Part shown: positions 49,075 to 56,569 of the stretch, one piece after another
Layout: each line of letters opens with the position of its first letter
Numbering within the stretch: position 1 is the stretch's first letter
NCBI GenBank assembly: GCA_026192395.1
Contig: WACF01000001.1
Location: 1,982,309-2,046,308, forward strand
Direction: 5' to 3'
Length of the DNA: 64,000 nucleotides
Source of the DNA: Proteobacteria bacterium 005FR1
GTDB lineage: Bacteria > Pseudomonadota > Gammaproteobacteria > Pseudomonadales > Cellvibrionaceae
Notes under the pieces: model-generated
What the model saw: only the letters and a program-made list of their open reading frames with translations
What the model was told of the DNA's origin: nothing
Databases searched by the model: none
Program-made: the position numbers and the translations under genes

Positions 49075-50928
49075 ATGAAGTTAGCTTCTCGCCTTGTTCT
49101 AGTTGCGCTGCTCGCCTGTGGCAGCATTGCCCAGGTCCACAGTGAAGAAACCGTTCGCTACGAATGGGATTTGACCGACCTGTACCCATCCGTCGATGCC
49201 TGGGAGCAGGCCTTGCAGGACGTCAAGAACCGCATTGCCACGCTGCCCAAGTACGAGGGCACCTTGGGCAAGAGCCCGCGCGCCATGGCCGAAGCCCTGA
49301 CCGCGATCAGCGACAGCTACAAAGAAGCCGGCCGCGTTTACGTCTATACCAGTCTCGCCCGCGACGAGGACCAACGCGACGCCGAAGCGCAGGCACGCTT
49401 TGCACGCGCCCGTCAGGTGTTCGCGGACTGGAGTGAGGCCACCGCCTGGTTGAGCCCCGAGGTTCTCTCATTGGGTGAGAAAAAGGTCGAGCGGTTTCTG
49501 AAGAAGGAGCCGCAGCTGGATCGCTTCTCCTTCATGCTTCACGACATCCTGCGCCGCGCACCTCACACGCTGGATGCCAAAACCGAGGCGATGCTTGCTC
49601 AGGCAGATCTGATCCTTTCCTCTCCAAGCCAGATCTACGAAAACTATGCCAATGCCGACATTCCCTGGCCCACCGTGACCCTGAGCGATGGCAGCGAAGC
49701 CGAGCTGACTCAGGCCGGCTACTCCCGCTGGCGAGGGACGGCCAATCGCGAAGACCGCAAAAAGGTGTTCGATACTTTCTGGGCCGCCTGGGAACAGTAT
49801 GCCGACGGTATGGGCGCGACGCTTGCCGCTGAAGTTCAATCCAATGTGTTTACCGCCAAAGCTCGCAATTATGAGAGCGTGCTGGCCAAGAACCTTTTCG
49901 ACGACGGCCTGCCCCCCGAGGTCTACACCCAGCTGGTCGATCAGGTGAATGCGGCGCTGCCAACATTCCACCGTTATCTGAAACTGCGCGGCAAGATGCT
50001 CGGCGTGGAAGACCTGCGCTACTACGACATCTACCCGCCGCTCGTGCAGGTCGACGCGGGCGTATTCGATCTGGAGCGCTCCAAGCAAATTACTTTCGAG
50101 GCTCTGCAACCTTTCGGCTCGCAATACCTCGGCCTGCTGAAAACCGGTCTCGCGCAGGACTGGATGCACAGTCATCCGCAGCCGGGCAAACGCTCGGGCG
50201 CCTACATGAGCGGCTTCGCCTACGACGTACATCCGTACGTGCTGCTAAACCACAACGACGACTACAACTCGCTATCCACTTTCGCCCACGAGTGGGGACA
50301 CGCTGTCCATTCGCTGCTGGCCAACGCCAATAACCCCTGGGAAACCGCAGACTACTCCACCTTCATCGCGGAGATGGCCTCGACGATCAATGAAATCCTG
50401 CTTGAGGAATACATGGTCGAAAACGCCAAGAGCGACGAGGAGAAGCTGTACTACCTCGGCTATGCCCTGGAAAGCCTGCGTGGCACTCTGTTCCGCCAGA
50501 CCATGTTTGCGGAGTTCGAACTGGCCATTCACCAGGCGGCCGAGAAAGGAGAACCTCTCACCGGTGCGAAGTTCTCGGAAATCTATGGCGATCTGCTAAA
50601 GAAATATCATGGTCATGACAAAGGAGTACTGACGGTCGACGACGTGTACACCAACGAGTGGGCTTACATCCCGCACTTTTACCGTGACTTCTACGTATTC
50701 CAGTACGCGACATCCATCTCTGGAGCGGCCTGGTTCGCCGAGCAGTTTCTGGCCGGGGATGACGAGGTGCGAGACGCCTTCATTCGCGTACTGAGCGCAG
50801 GGGGCTCCGACTATCCGCATGAAATCCTGCTCAAGGAAGCGGGCCTCGACATGACCAGGCCCGAAGCCTACGAGCCGGTGATGCGTCGAATGAACTCGCT
50901 GATGGACCGCATCGAAGCACTGCTTTGA
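49075..50928 (+). CDS. M3 family oligoendopeptidase F-like, exported
   Basis: The 617-residue metallopeptidase is of the PepF type (family M3B). A signal peptide (1-24, ending VHSEE) is unusual since most PepF proteins are cytoplasmic, so this one should work in the periplasm. The zinc motif is HEWGH (His405, Glu406, His409), with the downstream Glu in FIAEMASTINE. An N-terminal PepF helical domain (about 110-180) precedes the catalytic region. It should degrade oligopeptides. GGGGG precedes the ATG at 49075. Confidence 0.94.
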   Translation: MKLASRLVLVALLACGSIAQVHSEETVRYEWDLTDLYPSVDAWEQALQDVKNRIATLPKYEGTLGKSPRAMAEALTAISDSYKEAGRVYVYTSLARDEDQRDAEAQARFARARQVFADWSEATAWLSPEVLSLGEKKVERFLKKEPQLDRFSFMLHDILRRAPHTLDAKTEAMLAQADLILSSPSQIYENYANADIPWPTVTLSDGSEAELTQAGYSRWRGTANREDRKKVFDTFWAAWEQYADGMGATLAAEVQSNVFTAKARNYESVLAKNLFDDGLPPEVYTQLVDQVNAALPTFHRYLKLRGKMLGVEDLRYYDIYPPLVQVDAGVFDLERSKQITFEALQPFGSQYLGLLKTGLAQDWMHSHPQPGKRSGAYMSGFAYDVHPYVLLNHNDDYNSLSTFAHEWGHAVHSLLANANNPWETADYSTFIAEMASTINEILLEEYMVENAKSDEEKLYYLGYALESLRGTLFRQTMFAEFELAIHQAAEKGEPLTGAKFSEIYGDLLKKYHGHDKGVLTVDDVYTNEWAYIPHFYRDFYVFQYATSISGAAWFAEQFLAGDDEVRDAFIRVLSAGGSDYPHEILLKEAGLDMTRPEAYEPVMRRMNSLMDRIEALL

Positions 50929-51168
50929 TGACCGGGCAGCCCCGCAAGGTTCTCCTGCTGTCGTCTGCGACCTCCTATCTCGGGGCGCCCGGCGACCGGG
51001 CCCTCTGAGGTGCCGTTCGGTCCCCAAGCCGTTGACGCAATAGGATGTGAGGCAAACAATTCGCTCTTTCCAACTCAGCATCGGCCCTCGACGGGGCGGG
51101 TGCCGCAGGATTCCAGGGACGACCCATGAACAAGGCCGTGAGGGCCGCAAACGAGAGGCAGAACCAAC

Positions 51169-52158
51169 TTGCACAAGCCGGAAATAAGTCTCTTCCATCA
51201 CCCCACCACAACGGTGTTCGTGGATGACAGTGAAGAGTTTCTCTACAGCATTGCCCTGGGCGTGGACCGCCTGCCCTATCGGTCTTTCTGCAATCCATCC
51301 CAGGGGCTGGATTACGTCAATCGCTTCACCGCCGCCTACGACGTGCCCAGGCGGGACCATCCACCATCGCCTAGCGCAAGCGTCAGCAAGCTCTTTGCGC
51401 AGGTGGAGCGAAAGCTGAACGATCACAGTCGCTTTGCCGAGCCTTCGGTTCTGGTGGTCGACTACAGCATGCCAAGCATGAACGGGCTGGATCTCTGCTC
51501 GCAGATCACCAACCCCAATGTAAAGAAAGTCTTGCTCACTGGTGTTGCGGACGAAAAGATTGCGATCGATGCGCTGAACACCGAGCTGATCGATTTTTAT
51601 ATCAGCAAGAGCGAGACATCCCTGTCCCACCGTTTACGCAACATCATTTCCCACCTTGAGACGCGATACTTCCAGGACCTGTTCGGCTGGAGCCGCGATT
51701 CGGAAGTGCGCGGCGTTCTGCCGCATCTTTATGATCCGGCCTTTGCGGATTTCTTCGAGGACACGCTGGAAAATCTTGAGATCGTCGAGCACTATCCGCT
51801 CAGCCATCCGACGGGTTTCTGTCTGATCAACAGCTATGGAGCGATGCACCACCTGATCATGTATAGCGCCGAAGAGCTGACCGCACTTCTCGCTCAGGCG
51901 GACTTCAGCGAGCTTTCCGATAAGTTGCGTGACAGCGTCGAACGCCGTCAGCTGATTCCGTACTGCTCGACCCCCTCACTGCCAATCAATTCCAGTCAGC
52001 TCTTTTCGCCCGTGGTAATCAACGGCAAACAGACCTGGTACTGCGCACTGGTGGCGGACAGAAGCAGGGGCAAGCCCCAGGCGCGCACGACTTTTCATCA
52101 ATTCCTTAAAACGCCGGCTTCCTATTCGCAAGAAGCGGTCACCGTCAAGCGGCAATGA
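51169..52158 (+). CDS. Response regulator with novel C-terminal domain
   Basis: The 329-residue protein begins with an atypical receiver: acidic pair Asp19-Asp20, phosphoacceptor Asp98 in LVVDYSMPSMNGLDL and Lys147 in YISKSE. About 35 extra residues lie between the acidic pair and the phosphoacceptor compared with CheY. Residues about 165-320 form a domain I do not recognise, without a DNA-binding motif. The start is TTG 51169, with AGAGG ten bases upstream. The stop overlaps the next gene by ATGA. With the H-box-receiver protein and the convergent kinase it probably forms one phosphorelay. Confidence 0.8.
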   Translation: MHKPEISLFHHPTTTVFVDDSEEFLYSIALGVDRLPYRSFCNPSQGLDYVNRFTAAYDVPRRDHPPSPSASVSKLFAQVERKLNDHSRFAEPSVLVVDYSMPSMNGLDLCSQITNPNVKKVLLTGVADEKIAIDALNTELIDFYISKSETSLSHRLRNIISHLETRYFQDLFGWSRDSEVRGVLPHLYDPAFADFFEDTLENLEIVEHYPLSHPTGFCLINSYGAMHHLIMYSAEELTALLAQADFSELSDKLRDSVERRQLIPYCSTPSLPINSSQLFSPVVINGKQTWYCALVADRSRGKPQARTTFHQFLKTPASYSQEAVTVKRQ

Positions 52159-52889
52159 AAAAGGACGGCGGCGAGTCGATACACAGGGACGAATTCGCGG
52201 AACTCGCCGCACGGCTGGTTCACGAGGTATCGACCCCGATGGCGATCGCCAAGGTAAACTTGGAGCTGATCGCCCGTTACCTGCCCTCACTTGTTTCCAA
52301 CTACGTAAAACAAGCTGATTACCCCCCGGACGCCGCCGCCCCCATCCACCCCGAGCACCTGGAAGCATTGCGCAACGCGCCATCGCTGATAGAGGAGCAA
52401 TGCCGCGTCGTTGAGCAGCGTGTAAAGTTCCATTGGCGCGCCGCCGCCGGAAAGGACGCTCCCGACGGTCAGAACCGTGACTTGGGGACGGAGAACCACA
52501 GTGCAGGTCTCGATGCCAAAGGGCTGCGGATTCTGGTGGTGGAAGATGAAGTGGTCCATCAGGATATCGCCCTGAAGGTCCTGGCTGCCGATCACCAGGT
52601 GGAAGTGACCGGCAACGCCCGCGAGGCTCTCGGTCGATGCGAACTGCGGCCCTATGATTTGATATTGCTGGACCTTTGTCTTCCCGATCTCGATGGACGC
52701 CAACTGCCGAAACTGATGCGGCTTACCCACTCCCGCGGCCTCTACATCGCCGCCCTGACCAGCCTGCCCACCACTGACGAAGAGCTTCGCCAGGCCGGCT
52801 TCGACGGTCAGCTCGAAAAGCCCCTGAAGCCTGAGAGCTTCAGGCAATTTCTTCAGCTGGCATCGCTTGGCTCGCGGCAGGAAAACTAA
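52155..52889 (+). CDS. H-box protein fused to receiver, no ATPase domain
   Basis: The 244-residue protein has an N-terminal helical region with a kinase-type H-box (LVHEVSTPMAIAKVNLELI, His23), a second helix around residues 68-93 and a C-terminal receiver (about 122-240; VVEDE, Asp173 in LILLDLCLPDLDG, Lys222 in LEKPLKP). No HATPase domain is present, so it cannot phosphorylate itself; it may act as a phosphotransfer hub fed by the convergent kinase. Translation is coupled to the preceding regulator gene (ATGA). Its 3' end overlaps that of the kinase gene by 50 bases. Confidence 0.8.
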   Translation: MKKDGGESIHRDEFAELAARLVHEVSTPMAIAKVNLELIARYLPSLVSNYVKQADYPPDAAAPIHPEHLEALRNAPSLIEEQCRVVEQRVKFHWRAAAGKDAPDGQNRDLGTENHSAGLDAKGLRILVVEDEVVHQDIALKVLAADHQVEVTGNAREALGRCELRPYDLILLDLCLPDLDGRQLPKLMRLTHSRGLYIAALTSLPTTDEELRQAGFDGQLEKPLKPESFRQFLQLASLGSRQEN

Positions 52890-54861
52890 GGACGAATTCG
52901 GCTCCCCTGTCAGGTTCGCTTCTTACAGCAACCGTCGCTTGATGCTCGTCAGCAATGCGCTTGACGGCCTGCAGACCGATACCGTTGCCCTGTGGTTTGG
53001 TGGTAAAGGGCTCGTCCCAGATGCGATGCAGCCTTTCCGGGATGATTCCCGTTCCCTGGTCGGCGACACTGACCTTGATGCATTCCCGCTCCCGCCATGC
53101 ACGGACCTGAATGCCTCTTCCCTGTCCGTCCCTTGATGACTCGAGCGCGTTCTTGATCAGATTGACGAACATTATCTTCAGGTCGTCCACGTCGCCCGAG
53201 ACGACCAGCGCTCCATCCAATTCGATCGTGGAATCGGCCAGATTTTTCTGAAACAGAAACAAGCAGTCCCGTAGCACCTCATCCAGACATGCTCTAACCA
53301 CCTGCCGCTGTCGCTTTCCCTTGAGAATGCCCGCCATTGTCGTAATCAGCTTCGAACCGAGCTCTACCTGTTCAAGAATTATCTTCCTCTGCTTTTCCGA
53401 GTCGTAAAGCTGCTGCGATACGATGCCGTCGATGATTGCCAAAGGCGCCTTGATATCGTGGTGGTAGTGATTCATCACCGTGAGCAGTGACAGACGTTTC
53501 TTGGCTTCATAAAGTTCGCATTCCAGTTCGCGGTAGATTTCCAGACGGTCCAGCATGCAACTCATTTCCTCAGCGAGCCACTCGAATAGCCGGATGTCGT
53601 CGTAGCTGTAATATCTCCCATCGTTGCGACCCTCTATCACCAGCACCGCGGAAAGTCGGTGCTGGTGAACAACGCAAAGGCAAGCACCCGCATTGACCTG
53701 GCGCATTGCGTCACGGAAAGCAGGGTCGGGGATCTCGTCCTTCATCAGCACTCCCCCGCGCCCGAGGGGAGTGACTTCCAGCTCCGGCCGGCGCTCGAGG
53801 CGCACCACCTTCACCGGGCTGTTCACCGGATCTGCCGGCCACTGGTCCTTACGTGGGAGTACGAAAAAGTGGTAGTCATTGAGACCAACCGTCCTAAGCA
53901 GTAGTTCGTCGAGCTGCGATGTGAGTGCTCCCAGGCTGGCGCAGCCAACCAGCCGCTGGTGGTACATTCTTTTCACGTCGAAAATATCGTAGTTCCCGCT
54001 TCCGGTCAGGCGCTTTGCCCCAGGAACGATCCTGCGGATAACCAAGGGGTAGGTCTCGAGCGCCAACACCACCAGGGCAAGTATCGCCAATGTACCGCCC
54101 AGGGACTTCGACTGCTCGCGAAATCCGGCGCTGATCCAGATAAAGGATACGAGAAAGAAGCCGAGCACGAGGGCGCGCGATGACCACACAGCGATCGCAA
54201 GCTTCAAATCCATTACGTGGTTGCGAATCGTCGGATAGAACAGCGATGTGACGATGGCAATACTGCTCCCGGTACCCACCAGTTTGGACAGGTAAGTGTT
54301 TGTGGGCATAAAGGCTATGCTTGCCAGGCCCGTCGTCAGTCCCACTGCTAGAGCAAACAAAAGCCAGTTGGTCCGACGCTTCTGCCGCTCGGTCTGCCGG
54401 CGATGATCGATGACTACAAAGCCGATCGACAGCAGCAAGGTTACGATGACGTTGCTGATAAATACATAGTAAGTGGGATCGATTGCCGGTAAATAGCCTG
54501 CCTCGACGGAGCGCAGTGCGCTGGGACAGCAGGTTACGCTGGCAAGGCTGGATACCAAGGTGGTCAGTATGCTCGGCAAGATAACGAAGCGCGGGAAGTT
54601 GCGGGACCGCGCCCCGACGAAGGCCCAGCAATAGGTGGCACAGACCGGTGGAATGAAGAACATGCCGATGCGGAAGGTCTGGAACAGCGGCCGTAACTTG
54701 TCCGGGTCGTCGATCGCGCTCAAAAAAAACAACTCGACCGACCATGAAGCGAAACACGCGGCGAGGCAGGCATAGGCCCAGGATGTCAACGTTCTCGTCT
54801 TGGAAATCGCAATGGCTGCGATAAGCAGGTCAATGAATGCTGCAAAAAGGTATTGAGCCAT
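52840..54861 (-). CDS. 7TM-GAF sensor histidine kinase (PrsK/7TMR-HisK-like)
   Basis: The 673-residue kinase has seven or eight N-terminal membrane helices (about 1-275), a GAF domain (about 295-445), a DHp region with His468 in MNHYHHDIKAPLA, and HATPase_c (about 545-665; N box LIKNALESS, G1 DQGTGI, G2 GNGIGLQAV). The layout resembles the 7TM-type N-terminal region and PrsK-like kinases. It should sense a membrane or small-molecule cue. GGGGAG nine bases before the ATG at 54861 supports the start. Its last 50 bases overlap the last 50 of the convergent H-box-receiver gene, its most likely partner. Confidence 0.9.
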   Translation of the reverse strand: MAQYLFAAFIDLLIAAIAISKTRTLTSWAYACLAACFASWSVELFFLSAIDDPDKLRPLFQTFRIGMFFIPPVCATYCWAFVGARSRNFPRFVILPSILTTLVSSLASVTCCPSALRSVEAGYLPAIDPTYYVFISNVIVTLLLSIGFVVIDHRRQTERQKRRTNWLLFALAVGLTTGLASIAFMPTNTYLSKLVGTGSSIAIVTSLFYPTIRNHVMDLKLAIAVWSSRALVLGFFLVSFIWISAGFREQSKSLGGTLAILALVVLALETYPLVIRRIVPGAKRLTGSGNYDIFDVKRMYHQRLVGCASLGALTSQLDELLLRTVGLNDYHFFVLPRKDQWPADPVNSPVKVVRLERRPELEVTPLGRGGVLMKDEIPDPAFRDAMRQVNAGACLCVVHQHRLSAVLVIEGRNDGRYYSYDDIRLFEWLAEEMSCMLDRLEIYRELECELYEAKKRLSLLTVMNHYHHDIKAPLAIIDGIVSQQLYDSEKQRKIILEQVELGSKLITTMAGILKGKRQRQVVRACLDEVLRDCLFLFQKNLADSTIELDGALVVSGDVDDLKIMFVNLIKNALESSRDGQGRGIQVRAWRERECIKVSVADQGTGIIPERLHRIWDEPFTTKPQGNGIGLQAVKRIADEHQATVAVRSEPDRGAEFVLSFPAASQAMPAEEIA

Positions 54862-55056
54862 TCATGATCACTCCCCGAATGAATGCACCGCGCTGAGCTC
54901 ACTAGCGGTTTTTGTCAGGGATTCTATCGGGGAGTGGCAGCACAGACTATGGCCTCACTCCCAGCCTGCAGGTTGGTTGGCGCTCCTCAAAGCTTTTTGG
55001 CGTGCGCGTTTTAGCTAAAGAGAGTACCGAAGGAGCTGGCTCGAGTACCCCGCACC

Positions 55057-56439
55057 TCAGTAATCCCCGAAGCTGCCAGCCGGTCCGGGAAAGACCACCG
55101 GGCTCTCGAAGCCGTCTTTCGACACAGCGGCAACGCCGAAGAAGTAGTTATCGATAACCACGTTCTCCAACGTGTATTCGCTCACATCGCCGACGTACAT
55201 GCTTCGACTCCATTGCGGCTCCGTGGTCAATCGCCAGTAGATTTTGTAGCCCGCCAGATTCTGCGCTTGCTTGCCAGCGGGTTTACTCCAGCGCAAAGTC
55301 GTATCGGGACTGACCGCACCTTCGATTTCCACGTTGGCAGGCGGCGGCGGCGCCCAGGCGAGGCCGGCCAGGGTAATGGCATTCAGGCCGGTGAGCTTGG
55401 CGGCGTAGTCGAAGTCCACGCCTTCGATGGTATCGCCATACTCGATGCCGTTCTCGGTTCGCAGGTCTTCGTGCTGGCGATGATAGTGTTCATTGGTTTC
55501 CATTATCCGCACCGCCGGCCAGCCCATGTCGTTGAAGGGACGATGGTGGCCGCCGCGGCCAAAGCGATCCAATCGATAGATCATCATGGTGTCGAGATTG
55601 CGAATGTACTGATCGGCCATTCGATCGATATAGCGGGCCAGATTGCGTGAAGGGGAATCCACTTCGCCGCCGGTGAAGCGCCGCATGCGCGCTTCTTCCG
55701 GCGTTTCCGTCACACGCGTTCCCTCCGCGAAAACCCGTGCGCTGGTATTGTCGATCACGCCGTCGATGCCGGCGATGTTGCCGATCATGTCGTTGTTCAA
55801 TACCGCTTCGATACGCCAGCCGTTTTTCTTCGCCTCCTCTGCGAGGATCCTTCCGCCGTAGAGCCCCTGCTCTTCACCCGCAAGTGCGGCGTAAACGATG
55901 GAACCGTCGAATGTGTATTTTGACAGCACACGCGCTGCTTCCAGGGCGCCCGCAACGCCCGAGGCATTGTCGTTCGCTCCGGGGGCGTCAGAGCTGTAAT
56001 CCATCACGTCGGTCACGCGCGAGTCGATGTCGCCGCTCATCATCACGTAACGATCCGGATCGCTGGTGCCGCGCTGAATGGCGATGACGCTGACCACGTC
56101 CACCGGGTCGGGGATGCGCTCTTCACCGGAAATGGTGCCGCTCACGTAGCGCACTTCGAGACAGCCGCCGCAGTTTTTGGAGATACGCTCGAATTCTTGC
56201 TTGATCCAGCGTCGCGCCGCGCCGATGCCGCGGGTGTCCGATGCGGTTTCGGACAGGGTGTGTCGCGTCCCGAAGCTGACCAGCTTGCGAATATCACTCT
56301 CGATGCGCTCCGCCGAAGGCGCCGCACCGATTTCATAAAGAACAGGCTGTTCGCCCGGAGGTGCCGAGGATGGCTCGGCCGCAATTGCGGGGACGCTGAA
56401 CAGGACAGAAAGCGAACAGAGCAGCAGGTGGCGATGCAT
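55057..56439 (-). CDS. M28 family exported metallopeptidase with FnIII-like tail
   Basis: The 460-residue protein has a signal peptide (1-21), an M28 aminopeptidase-type domain (about 80-350) and a C-terminal fibronectin III-like domain (about 360-450). Zinc or catalytic motifs are GANDNASGVAG, AGEEQGLYGG, LNNDMIGN and the final His in GRGGHHRPFND. In place of the usual first HxD there is SGDIDSR, so the first zinc ligand would be Asp rather than His. GGAGG precedes the ATG at 56439. It is the downstream neighbour of the M16 peptidase gene on the same strand, separated by a terminator. Confidence 0.9.
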   Translation of the reverse strand: MHRHLLLCSLSVLFSVPAIAAEPSSAPPGEQPVLYEIGAAPSAERIESDIRKLVSFGTRHTLSETASDTRGIGAARRWIKQEFERISKNCGGCLEVRYVSGTISGEERIPDPVDVVSVIAIQRGTSDPDRYVMMSGDIDSRVTDVMDYSSDAPGANDNASGVAGALEAARVLSKYTFDGSIVYAALAGEEQGLYGGRILAEEAKKNGWRIEAVLNNDMIGNIAGIDGVIDNTSARVFAEGTRVTETPEEARMRRFTGGEVDSPSRNLARYIDRMADQYIRNLDTMMIYRLDRFGRGGHHRPFNDMGWPAVRIMETNEHYHRQHEDLRTENGIEYGDTIEGVDFDYAAKLTGLNAITLAGLAWAPPPPANVEIEGAVSPDTTLRWSKPAGKQAQNLAGYKIYWRLTTEPQWSRSMYVGDVSEYTLENVVIDNYFFGVAAVSKDGFESPVVFPGPAGSFGDY

Positions 56440-56510
56440 GAGACCTCCAGACTGAGTCAAAGGGAATGCCCGAGCTTAGAGTGATGCTGTTGCGGGATCA
56501 ACTCACAAAT

Positions 56511-56543
56511 AAAAAAGGCGCCGATCAGTCGACCGGCGCCTTT
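56511..56543 (-). terminator. Terminator of the M16 peptidase gene
   Basis: AAAGGCGCCG (56514-56523) pairs perfectly with CGGCGCCTTT (56534-56543) around a 10-base loop; leftwards it ends in a run of six T. It separates the M16 gene from the M28 gene. Confidence 0.87.
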
Positions 56544-56569
56544 CATGGCGTAGCGATTTGACGGTGCGC

